7,391 nt of DNA from an uncultured Alphaproteobacteria bacterium (GTDB taxonomy: Bacteria; Pseudomonadota; Alphaproteobacteria; Rs-D84): NCBI GenBank assembly GCA_947304085.1, contig CAMZAC010000028.1:1-7391 (forward strand), read 5' to 3'. This document shows positions 1-4,695 of the stretch, piece by piece. A program made the position numbers and the translations under genes. The notes under the pieces were generated by a model that was not told the DNA's origin, ran no database searches, and was given only the letters and a program-made list of their open reading frames with translations. Every line of letters begins with the position of its first letter. Positions within the stretch are counted from its first letter, which is position 1.

Positions 1-9
1 AATTAAATA

Positions 10-38
10 TTGAAAAACAAAACATATTTAAATATAGT
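10..38 (+). promoter_or_regulatory. Sigma-70-type promoter for the MazG-like gene
   Basis: A TTGAAA -35 box (10-15) and a TATAGT -10 box (33-38) are separated by exactly 17 bases. The predicted transcript start is near 45, which leaves a leader of about 16 bases containing the ribosome binding site AAGGTG (50-55). It indicates that the gene at 61 is transcribed on its own. Assignment is by consensus only. Confidence 0.6.
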
Positions 39-60
39 CATATTATGCAAAGGTGAAAAA

Positions 61-477
61 ATGAGTAAGTACGAAGATAAGGTCGAGCAATTTAGCAGAG
101 CTATGAATTTGCCTGTAAATGTGCCGTTTAGTCCAGATTTATTGACCTTGCGTAAGCGATTGTTACAAGAAGAAATTGACGAATTATTTGCAGAATTGGA
201 TTGTGCAATAGCTTTAACGCAAAAAGGAGAAGAGGTTTCGCAAGAATTATTTGAAAATATTTGTAAAGAAGCTGCTGATGTACAGTATGTTTTATCTGGA
301 TTAGGTGTTTCTTTTGGGCTTCCAATTGAACATGCTTTTGATTTAACACATGAGAGCAATATGTCGAAACTTGGTCCAGATGGAAAACCTATTTACCGTG
401 AAGATGGAAAAATTATGAAGGGGCCAAATTATCATAAACCCGATTTACATTCTTTGAAACAGAAAGTGGATAGTTAG
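61..477 (+). CDS. MazG-like nucleotide pyrophosphohydrolase (PRA-PH/MazG superfamily)
   Basis: Predicted 138-residue all-alpha NTP pyrophosphohydrolase, which would hydrolyse a nucleoside triphosphate (or related pyrophosphate) to the monophosphate and PPi in the cytoplasm. The metal-binding pattern of the superfamily is visible: an acidic cluster EEIDE at residues 37-41, then ExxD at 70-73 (EAAD). The C-terminal part has SNMSK (99-103), DGKPIYREDGK (107-117) and KGPNYHKPDL (120-129). I associate this tail with single-domain, phage- and bacteria-encoded MazG-like proteins; it is not the HisE histidine enzyme or the two-domain MazG. The start at 61 is chosen because AAGGTG lies 6 bases upstream and the predicted transcript begins near 45. 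An in-frame TTG at 10 would add 17 residues but lies inside the promoter. Substrate is unknown. No hairpin terminator follows directly; a tRNA-end repeat begins 4 bases after the stop codon. Confidence 0.82.
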   Translation: MSKYEDKVEQFSRAMNLPVNVPFSPDLLTLRKRLLQEEIDELFAELDCAIALTQKGEEVSQELFENICKEAADVQYVLSGLGVSFGLPIEHAFDLTHESNMSKLGPDGKPIYREDGKIMKGPNYHKPDLHSLKQKVDS

Positions 478-481
478 CATA

Positions 482-510
482 TTTTTTATTTTGGTCAGGG
501 TGGCGGGATT
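482..510. repeat. Direct repeat copy 1: tRNA-Pro(GGG) 3' end plus trailer
   Basis: This 29-bp stretch matches 667-695 at 27 of 29 positions. It corresponds to the 3' side of the T stem, the acceptor 3' strand, the CCA and the T-rich trailer of tRNA-Pro(GGG), in the same orientation as the real gene. The rest of a tRNA is absent: the bases that would form the 5' side of the T stem do not pair with the copy. It is therefore a tRNA fragment and not a tRNA gene. It starts just past the MazG-like stop codon. Confidence 0.75.
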
Positions 511-648
511 GGCTCGGCATAAATGCCTGCGCCGCATTCGTTAGCGCCAAAACTTCGCGAAGCTCGTTTTTGCTTACTCATAGTCGAACCCGAAATTGCT
601 TTGCAATTTATCGTGTTCAAATCGTGACACCGTGGCAAAACAAAAAAC
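511..648. other. Hairpin-rich spacer between tRNA-end repeats (unit A)
   Basis: No convincing gene lies here. The stretch contains several short perfect hairpins: GGCAT/ATGCC (516-527, 2-base loop), the palindrome CTTCGCGAAG (553-562), and AAATTGC/GCAATTT (593-609, 3-base loop). At 614-622 the plus strand reads GTTCAAATC, a typical tRNA T-loop sequence. It can be folded into a 5-bp T-stem-like hairpin (TCGTG/CGTGA, with wobbles), but no matching anticodon arm or acceptor is present. Open frames across it also read through the neighbouring tRNA and look spurious. Confidence 0.5.
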
Positions 649-678
649 ACCACCAAAAAGGTGGTCTTTTTTATTTTG
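636..678. terminator. Bidirectional hairpin terminator downstream of tRNA-Pro(GGG)
   Basis: The core stem ACCACC/GGTGGT (649-654 with 660-665) has an AAAAA loop. It is followed by CTTTTTTATTTT on the plus strand and GTTTTTTGTTTT on the minus strand, so it can act in both directions. It would end the tRNA-Pro(GGG) transcript, and possibly the Nudix transcript, on the minus strand, and read-through from the MazG-like gene on the plus strand. The pairing continues through the T-tracts: arms 636-654 and 660-678 match at 17 of 19 positions. Confidence 0.8.
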
Positions 679-695
679 GTCGGAGTGGCGGGATT
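667..695. repeat. Direct repeat copy 2 (within tRNA-Pro(GGG) 3' end and trailer)
   Basis: This is the partner of the copy at 482-510, 185 bp away. It is the true 3' end of tRNA-Pro(GGG) and its T-rich trailer. The two mismatches fall in the acceptor strand. The copy starts exactly at the T-tract after the terminator stem. Confidence 0.75.
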
Positions 696-753
696 CGAAC
701 CCGCGACCTTTTGCCCCCCAGACAAACACGCTACCAGACTGCGCTACACCCCG
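677..753 (-). tRNA. tRNA-Pro, anticodon GGG
   Basis: The reverse strand folds into a complete 77-base cloverleaf. The acceptor stem CGGGGTG/CACTCCG has one G-U pair, and the D stem is GCGC/GCGT. The anticodon stem TTTGT/GCAAA encloses loop CTGGGGG, giving anticodon GGG (plus-strand positions 717-719). The T arm is GCGGG-TTCGAAT-CCCGC. The discriminator is A and CCA is encoded (677-679). It decodes CCC and CCT proline codons. A second proline tRNA (TGG) lies about 1.7 kb away on the same strand with the same kind of downstream repeat structure. Confidence 0.96.
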
Positions 754-764
754 AGATGGACTTT

Positions 765-793
765 ATTTTAGAAAAATTTTTTTTAAAACACAA
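765..793 (-). promoter_or_regulatory. Likely promoter of tRNA-Pro(GGG)
   Basis: On the minus strand, TTGTGT (788-793) and TAAAAT (765-770) are separated by 17 bases. The predicted start lies a few bases before the mature tRNA 5' end at 753. The intervening DNA is almost pure A/T. Consensus match only; read-through from the Nudix gene is also possible. Confidence 0.45.
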
Positions 794-798
794 TTATT

Positions 799-1281
799 TT
801 AATCGACCACTTTTCCGTCACGAATTATGCAATATTTGAATTCACGATGTCTGATATATTCTGGAATAAATTGAGGAACCAAATTAGTGTTTTTTAATTC
901 ATCAAAGTCAATCCATTTTTCTGTGAATCTGTCGTTGTCGCCACATTTAAAGCCGTCTCGGTGTATCAGTTCAGAATTGTCTGATAATATCAATCTGTAT
1001 ATAAACAAATGTTCGTGACAAGGTGTTTTGTCCCACATAAAGAAATTTTCGCAGACAAAATTCAATTTCAAAGAATCTTGGTCAGATACTTTATAACATA
1101 ATTCTTCGGATATTTCACGTAAAACGGCCTGCATAGAATTTTCGCCAAAATGAATTCGCCCGCCAATCAGCCAGTGATTGTTGCCTTCGGTCTGAACCAA
1201 TAGTTTATCAGCATGTTCAACCAATACAGCAACACGAACATTAAATTTTCCGAAATCGCCATCAAATGTTAAATCTTTCAT
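799..1281 (-). CDS. Nudix family hydrolase
   Basis: Predicted 160-residue Nudix hydrolase, cleaving a nucleoside diphosphate linked to another group with Mg2+ in the cytoplasm. The Nudix box lies at residues 41-63: G41-x5-E47-x7-R55-E56-x2-E59-E60. The catalytic REIxEE core is intact, but the usual Gly two residues after EE is Cys62. The preceding strands (VRVAVLVEHADKLLVQTE, 15-32) and WLIGG (37-41) are typical of the fold. The TEKWIDFDEL segment (about 120-129) matches the usual C-terminal strand after the box. Length is normal for a single-domain Nudix protein. The start ATG is preceded on the minus strand by AGGGGG about 8 bases upstream. Substrate cannot be told from sequence. Its neighbours are a histidine phosphatase upstream and tRNA-Pro downstream. 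Confidence 0.9.
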   Translation of the reverse strand: MKDLTFDGDFGKFNVRVAVLVEHADKLLVQTEGNNHWLIGGRIHFGENSMQAVLREISEELCYKVSDQDSLKLNFVCENFFMWDKTPCHEHLFIYRLILSDNSELIHRDGFKCGDNDRFTEKWIDFDELKNTNLVPQFIPEYIRHREFKYCIIRDGKVVD

Positions 1282-1315
1282 GTGGATACCCCCTGTGGTT
1301 TGCGTTGTTTATTGC

Positions 1316-1324
1316 ATTATAGCA
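1316..1324 (-). promoter_or_regulatory. Extended -10 promoter element for the Nudix gene
   Basis: The minus strand reads TGCTATAAT: a perfect -10 hexamer (1316-1321) with an extended TGN motif. No good -35 box sits at 16-18 bases, which the extended -10 could offset. The predicted start is near 1309, giving a leader of about 28 bases. This suggests the Nudix gene has its own promoter despite following the phosphatase gene on the same strand. Confidence 0.5.
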
Positions 1325-1381
1325 ATATTTCTGTATAAACCACCACAAAAATTTAAGCTTATCGGGTAAGGTTGGCAACTG

Positions 1382-1999
1382 TTATTTTAATAACCAATCA
1401 GGTGTTTCGGCCAAGGTAAAGTTTTCCCCATCCCATTGCATTTTTAAATATTCTGCGTTTGGAATACCATTGCGTGGCCAGTTCAAATTGGTAAAACGTT
1501 TCGCTAAAATTTTTATTACGCCACCATGTGTAGAAATTCCAATTGTTTTTGCATCTGTATTTTTCAAAATATCAATAACAGTATTGCATACGCGCTGCCT
1601 TAGCATATTGCGACTTTCACCGTTGTCTGGCAACCAATTATCATCAGAACACAAAGCCAATGGAATATTTACAATATCGGTGCTCATATCAATTGGTGTG
1701 TTGGCGGGTTCTTCGGTTATGTGTAGGATTTTTCCGTTGAATACACCCAGATTCCATTCTTTTAAACCATCGACGGTTATTATTTTAGTGTTTGGTACAA
1801 CTATTTTTGCTGTATCTAATGCGCGGGACAGGGGCGATGAATAAACACAGTCCATTTTTATATTGGACATTTTTTTATATAACATTTCCGCCTGGGCGAT
1901 ACCGTTTTTATTAAGCGGTACATCCAACCAACCCTGCATACGTTTGTTTACATTATAGTCCGTTTCGCCATGCCTAAAAATATAAATATTGCGTTTCAT
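1382..1999 (-). CDS. Histidine phosphatase family protein (phosphoglycerate mutase-like)
   Basis: Predicted 205-residue member of the histidine phosphatase superfamily, which moves or removes phosphate through a phosphohistidine. The signature RHGET is at residues 9-13, with catalytic His10. Arg59 in SSPLSRALDTA (54-64) belongs to the phosphate pocket. Glu81 in LKEWNLGVFNGK is the likely acid/base. The second catalytic His158 is in STHGGVIKIL (156-165). The early motif MQGWLDVPLNKNG (21-33) is typical of the cofactor-dependent mutase/phosphatase branch. The length fits a small phosphatase (CobC, PhoE or GpmB type) better than the 230-250 residue glycolytic mutase, so substrate is left open. 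The start at 1999 has only AGG directly abutting the ATG, so it may be translated from a very short leader. Confidence 0.9.
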   Translation of the reverse strand: MKRNIYIFRHGETDYNVNKRMQGWLDVPLNKNGIAQAEMLYKKMSNIKMDCVYSSPLSRALDTAKIVVPNTKIITVDGLKEWNLGVFNGKILHITEEPANTPIDMSTDIVNIPLALCSDDNWLPDNGESRNMLRQRVCNTVIDILKNTDAKTIGISTHGGVIKILAKRFTNLNWPRNGIPNAEYLKMQWDGENFTLAETPDWLLK

Positions 2000-2006
2000 C
2001 CTAAGT

Positions 2007-2072
2007 ACTATACTATAACTAGTTCGAAAATGATAGTTTTTTGATGTTTTTTATTATTTGTACTTTCGAACT
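2007..2072 (-). promoter_or_regulatory. Promoter region with inverted repeat upstream of the phosphatase gene
   Basis: Two overlapping minus-strand TATAGT hexamers lie at 2007-2012 and 2012-2017. They would start transcription within about 0-6 bases of the ATG, so the transcript would be leaderless or nearly so. No good -35 box is visible. A perfect 9-bp inverted repeat, AGTTCGAAA (2021-2029) and TTTCGAACT (2064-2072), flanks a 34-bp A/T-rich spacer. Each half contains TTCGAA. The near half overlaps the promoter spacer, as an operator would. No regulator is assigned. Confidence 0.35.
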
Positions 2073-2090
2073 TTGTGAAGATATTAGAAA

Positions 2091-2129
2091 CCAAAAGAAA
2101 AACCGCTTTTGAAAGCGGTTTTGAATTTT
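2091..2129. terminator. Bidirectional hairpin terminator (outer copy, unit B)
   Basis: The perfect stem AACCGCTTT/AAAGCGGTT (2101-2109 with 2112-2120) has a 2-base loop. It is followed on the minus strand by TTTTTCTTTT and on the plus strand by a weaker TTGAATTTT tract. There is no gene immediately upstream of it on either strand. It appears to be a duplicate of the terminator at 2348-2378, carried with a copy of the tRNA 3' end. Confidence 0.65.
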
Positions 2130-2141
2130 CTGGTCGGGGCG
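2102..2141. repeat. Direct repeat: outer copy of terminator plus tRNA-Pro(TGG) 3' end
   Basis: A hairpin with the ACCGC/GCGGT core, a T-rich stretch, and then 13 bases identical to the tRNA end (2129-2141, equal to 2384-2396). The identical part covers the acceptor 3' strand, the discriminator, the CCA and two trailer bases. The same order and orientation occur at 2355-2396. The remainder of the tRNA is missing. Confidence 0.65.
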
Positions 2142-2347
2142 GTTTTCTCCTCGACAAACAATAAACCAACCATAAACAAAAACTCTATTAAATATATCCG
2201 TTTTTGAATGGTTGTTAATTGTTCGTCTTCGTATTCGCCATGCGTGTCTTGCGGGCTGTAGCCCACGAAAACTTCGTTTTCAAACGGTACGTTGACGTAC
2301 CGTTGACATTCTGGCGCATCCTTTCGCCCCACCTTAAAAGATTAAAT
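2142..2347. other. Non-coding, hairpin-rich unit B between tRNA-end repeats
   Basis: I find no convincing protein gene here. An 82-codon minus-strand frame (2084-2332) spans it, but it runs through the repeat and the terminator and has no good ribosome binding site. The left half (2155-2215) is plain A/T-rich sequence. The right half holds three back-to-back hairpins (2253-2304) and then an inverted copy of the tRNA end (2318-2333). Confidence 0.5.
2253..2304. repeat. Three consecutive perfect hairpins
   Basis: Three stems follow one another with gaps of only 2 and 1 bases. They are GGGCT/AGCCC (2253-2264, 2-base loop), GAAAAC/GTTTTC (2267-2281, loop TTC) and AACGGTACGT/ACGTACCGTT (2283-2304, 2-base loop). 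The last has a perfect 10-bp stem. Nearly every base of the 52-bp stretch is in a stem or loop. None is followed by a T-tract, so they are not simple terminators. Confidence 0.7.
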
Positions 2348-2403
2348 AAAAAATACCGCATAAAAGCGGTCTTTTTTATTTAATCTGGTCGGGGCGAAAG
2401 GAT
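2318..2403. repeat. Long imperfect palindrome joining tRNA-Pro(TGG) 3' end to an inverted copy of itself
   Basis: The terminator forms the centre. Arms 2339-2359 and 2366-2386 match at 20 of 21 positions around a 6-base loop. After a 5-base extra segment (2334-2338) the left arm continues as ATCCTTTCGCCCCACC (2318-2333). Apart from one missing base, this is the same sequence as the tRNA-Pro(TGG) 3' end on the opposite strand (2387-2403). The palindrome thus extends into the T-stem of the tRNA gene. Confidence 0.75.
2348..2378. terminator. Terminator of tRNA-Pro(TGG)
   Basis: The stem ACCGC/GCGGT (2355-2359 with 2366-2370) has loop ATAAAA. It is followed by ATTTTTTATTT on the minus strand and CTTTTTTATTT on the plus strand. 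It sits 7 bases beyond the encoded CCA, as expected for a monocistronic tRNA. It can act in both directions. Confidence 0.75.
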
Positions 2404-2462
2404 TCGAACCTTCGACACCTTGGTCCCAAACCAAGTACTCTACCAGACTGAGCTACGCCCCG
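2386..2462 (-). tRNA. tRNA-Pro, anticodon TGG
   Basis: The reverse strand forms a full 77-base cloverleaf. The acceptor stem CGGGGCG/CGCCCCG is perfect. The anticodon stem CTTGG/CCAAG encloses loop TTTGGGA, giving anticodon TGG (plus-strand positions 2426-2428). The T arm contains GGTTCGAATCC. The discriminator is A and CCA is encoded (2386-2388). It reads CCA and, by wobble or modification, the other proline codons. Together with the GGG tRNA upstream it could decode all proline codons. Confidence 0.97.
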
Positions 2463-2474
2463 AAAGCAGAATAT

Positions 2475-2502
2475 ATTATAAACATATTTTTATGAAATGC
2501 AA
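2475..2502 (-). promoter_or_regulatory. Promoter of tRNA-Pro(TGG)
   Basis: On the minus strand TTGCAT (2497-2502) and a perfect TATAAT (2475-2480) are separated by 16 bases. The predicted start is a few bases before the mature 5' end at 2462. Confidence 0.6.
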
Positions 2503-2539
2503 CCGGATTTTATAAAAAACACAAAAAACAAGATATTGT

Positions 2540-2568
2540 TTGACAAGGTATATTTTGTGGGTAATTAT
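2540..2568 (+). promoter_or_regulatory. Promoter of the unknown 297-residue gene
   Basis: A perfect TTGACA (2540-2545) is followed after 17 bases by AATTAT (2563-2568, 4 of 6 matches). A start near 2575 would give a leader of about 42 bases. This promoter lies inside the 5' extension of the longest possible frame, which supports the later start codon at 2617. Confidence 0.5.
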
Positions 2569-2616
2569 GGCTATATATGGTGGGTAACAAAACAAACAAA
2601 AAACAAGAGGTTTGAT

Positions 2617-3510
2617 ATGACACAGACACCTGATTTCGTGTTTAATAAAAACACTTTTGCTTGGGCTGTTAATATGGCTTGGGATTTCGAGAAACATTTA
2701 TTTGATTGTATTGCTGGGTTAAGAAAAGAAACAGAAAGCGATAAACTTGCTTTTCAGAAATTGGAAACAGTCATCGCTGATGCGAATGCAAAACAAAAAT
2801 TAAACATAGAAAAAGATTCTGCAAATTTATATTTATCTAGGTTAGCAGTCCATTGCCACAAAAACCCAGATTCACAACAAACGAAAGCTTTTGTTGAATT
2901 ATGGAAATTGATTTTCCCATTGTTTCCAAACAAACAGCGTCCGTTGGAATCTGTTTCTGCGTTCAAGTGTTTATTGACGACAGTGAAAGATTTGTTTGAA
3001 AGCAAGAAAGCACAATATTACATAATGCATGCATTTGCACACAATAATAATTTTGAACGCCCTGAAGATTATAAACGTGCTTTGACACTTTTGGCAACAA
3101 AAAATGATAATGCAACAATTGCTGATTTGATGGCTGTCTTGGATGTACGTAGTGATAAGGACGAGGAGATTTTAAGGGCGGTTGTCGAAAAATGCTATGC
3201 CAAAGTGGTTGAACTCGAAAAAGTGCCTGCCGCTTTTCGTGATAACCGTAAATCAGGTGATGCGGATTATAAAACAAAATATGCTTACAAGGTAAAGAGT
3301 TTTTGTTTGGATGCTTTGCGTGCTATCAGGATGTTAAACAACATAAGTCCAAGGTATGCAATGAATATGAAAGATTTCTTTGAAAAAGCGATGGAACGCG
3401 CTAAAGCAAAACCAAAAATTGAAATGCCAGACATAAACGATTTGTCACAATTTCCACGTCATGCAGCAGTATTGCAGTCGGTCAGAGATTCTGATAAACA
3501 TACTAAATAA
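2617..3510 (+). CDS. Uncharacterised 297-residue, mostly helical protein
   Basis: I do not recognise this protein. The ATG at 2617 is chosen over an ATG at 2497 because AGAGG lies 7 bases upstream and a consensus -35 box falls inside the longer frame. No signal peptide or membrane segment is visible, so it is probably cytoplasmic. It looks almost entirely alpha-helical and is rich in Lys, Ala, Asp and Glu. Visible features are an aromatic N terminus (FAWAVNMAWDFEKHLF, 14-29), His/Cys-containing AVHCHKNP (77-84), MHAFAHNNN (137-145), and a basic-acidic C-terminal third with a KAKPKIEMPDIND segment (263-275). It is flanked by a divergent tRNA gene and a convergent envelope operon and appears to be a single-gene unit closed by a strong terminator. 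Codon use looks like that of the neighbours, with no sign of a recent arrival. Confidence 0.8.
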   Translation: MTQTPDFVFNKNTFAWAVNMAWDFEKHLFDCIAGLRKETESDKLAFQKLETVIADANAKQKLNIEKDSANLYLSRLAVHCHKNPDSQQTKAFVELWKLIFPLFPNKQRPLESVSAFKCLLTTVKDLFESKKAQYYIMHAFAHNNNFERPEDYKRALTLLATKNDNATIADLMAVLDVRSDKDEEILRAVVEKCYAKVVELEKVPAAFRDNRKSGDADYKTKYAYKVKSFCLDALRAIRMLNNISPRYAMNMKDFFEKAMERAKAKPKIEMPDINDLSQFPRHAAVLQSVRDSDKHTK

Positions 3511-3521
3511 TATTTTAAACC

Positions 3522-3553
3522 AAAAAACGCCACTAATCCGGTGGCGTTTTTTT
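3522..3553. terminator. Strong bidirectional terminator between convergent genes
   Basis: The stem CGCCAC/GTGGCG (3528-3533 with 3541-3546) has a 7-base loop. It is extended by A6 on the left pairing with T7 on the right, so both strands have a T-tract directly after a GC-rich stem. It serves the unknown plus-strand gene ending at 3510 and the OmpA-like gene ending at 3574 on the minus strand. Confidence 0.9.
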
Positions 3554-3573
3554 AAGAACTAGATTCTGTGTCA

Positions 3574-4677
3574 TTACTTGTTCGTCAATTGTAATTCTAT
3601 GCGGCGGTTCTTTTGAAGACTTTCTTCGTCTTTGCCAAGTGAAATAGGGTGTAATTCTCCGAACCCAGATGGGACAAGCCTGCGTTTTGATACACCGTTT
3701 TTTACTAACTCATTTGTGACCGCAGTGGCACGCAACAATGACAATTGCATATTGTTCTTGTATCCGTGTGTGCCCGGCAAAACATCTTTGTTATCTGTGT
3801 GACCATCAACACGGATAATCCAATTTATATCGCTTGGGATTTTATTTTCAAAATCGTTGATAACGCTTGCCAACAATTTTAGTTGGTTTTTACCATCGGC
3901 AGAGATTTTATATGATCCGCTGGAAAACAAAATATCGCTGTAAATAATAAATCTGTCACCATCTTGTTTTATGACATTTCGGTCACCCAGTGCCTGTTTA
4001 ATTGCTTTGTAAAATTCAGATTGATATTGTGACATATTATTCAATTCTGCAACCTTGTCAGCCAACGCTTTGTTTAAACGGTTAGACAAAGCAGTGTATT
4101 CAATATCTTTTTGTTTAGCAGCTTCTTCTGCTTGGTTCAGTTCTGCGGTTAATTGTTGAATACGAGTTTTTAATTCGTTTCGTTCAGCTAATAAATCTTC
4201 GCGTTCGACTAATAAATTATCAGTCATTGCAGTACGCTCAGAGTCTGTGCGAACCAGTTCTTCGCGTTCAATATCTGATTGTTGCAATTGTTCTGTCAGG
4301 TTAGCAATTTCAGTTGTTAATTCTTGTTGTTGCTTATCCATATTTGCAATGTGTTGTTCATAAGCATTTGCAATATCTTCTTTTTGTTGTTCAAATTTAT
4401 CTTCCATTTGAACTTTTTCTGCTTCTTGATTTTCCAATGCATCACGAGCCATCAACAACAATTGTTCTGCTGTTTTATTATCTTCTGTCAGTTCTTGTTT
4501 TTCTTGTTCTAATTCAGCTACTTTTTTTGCATCAGAGTGTTTGTTAAACACATTAGTTGTTGTCCACAAGAATACAAATACAATCAACAAGAAAATTAAA
4601 ATAATGACCAAATTAGAAAACAAGTCTACAAAACCTGGCCATGCATTTGTTTTTTCACGATAACGGATGTTTAACAT
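3574..4677 (-). CDS. MotB/OmpA-like peptidoglycan-binding protein with long coiled coil
   Basis: Predicted 367-residue inner-membrane protein that would pair with the MotA/ExbB-like protein encoded just upstream. One membrane segment (about 18-40) follows a short cytoplasmic N terminus with NAWPGFVDLFSN (11-22). Asp18 in it is the candidate ion-carrying carboxylate by analogy with MotB, TolR and ExbD. Residues about 50-215 are a Glu/Gln-rich heptad-type coiled coil. The C terminus (about 245-365) is an OmpA/MotB peptidoglycan-binding domain: ILFSSGSYKI (249-258), VDGHTDN (290-296), LSLLRATAV (312-320), GFGELHP (338-344) and NRRIEL (357-362). Asp291 and Arg359 fit the conserved ligand-binding residues. 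The gene is 18 bases after its partner, with GGGAG as ribosome binding site. The coiled coil is far longer than the linker of flagellar MotB; no flagellar gene is nearby. Confidence 0.88.
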   Translation of the reverse strand: MLNIRYREKTNAWPGFVDLFSNLVIILIFLLIVFVFLWTTTNVFNKHSDAKKVAELEQEKQELTEDNKTAEQLLLMARDALENQEAEKVQMEDKFEQQKEDIANAYEQHIANMDKQQQELTTEIANLTEQLQQSDIEREELVRTDSERTAMTDNLLVEREDLLAERNELKTRIQQLTAELNQAEEAAKQKDIEYTALSNRLNKALADKVAELNNMSQYQSEFYKAIKQALGDRNVIKQDGDRFIIYSDILFSSGSYKISADGKNQLKLLASVINDFENKIPSDINWIIRVDGHTDNKDVLPGTHGYKNNMQLSLLRATAVTNELVKNGVSKRRLVPSGFGELHPISLGKDEESLQKNRRIELQLTNK

Positions 4678-4695
4678 TTCTCTCTCCCTTGTTTT

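Noticed and set aside
482..666. CRISPR array or complete transposon in the repeat regions
   Set aside because: Only two copies of each direct repeat with unequal spacing between loci, no transposase gene, and the repeats are tRNA-derived.
495..725. 76-codon minus-strand frame across unit A and the tRNA-Pro(GGG) 3' half
   Set aside because: It begins inside the tRNA gene and runs through the terminator and both repeat copies. The SGGQKVAGSNPATPT start is a typical false translation of a tRNA 3' end. No ribosome binding site.
570..839. Plus-strand frames (570-839 and 596-802) antisense to tRNA-Pro(GGG)
   Set aside because: GGIRTRDLLPPRQTRYQTA and WRDSNPRP are well-known false products read antisense through a tRNA-Pro gene; they also overlap the end of the Nudix gene.
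2084..2332. 82-codon minus-strand frame in unit B
   Set aside because: It reads through three hairpins, the tRNA-end copy and a terminator, and ends as a translation of the terminator stem. No family match and no clear ribosome binding site. I cannot fully exclude a small protein, but the repeats explain the sequence better.
2497..2616. 40-residue N-terminal extension of the unknown 297-residue protein
   Set aside because: The extension contains a consensus TTGACA promoter box and overlaps the -35 box of the divergent tRNA promoter. The ATG at 2617 has a good AGAGG site.
4314..4547. Plus-strand frames within the OmpA-like gene
   Set aside because: Shadow of the Glu/Gln-rich coiled coil read in antisense, giving Leu/Phe-rich nonsense.
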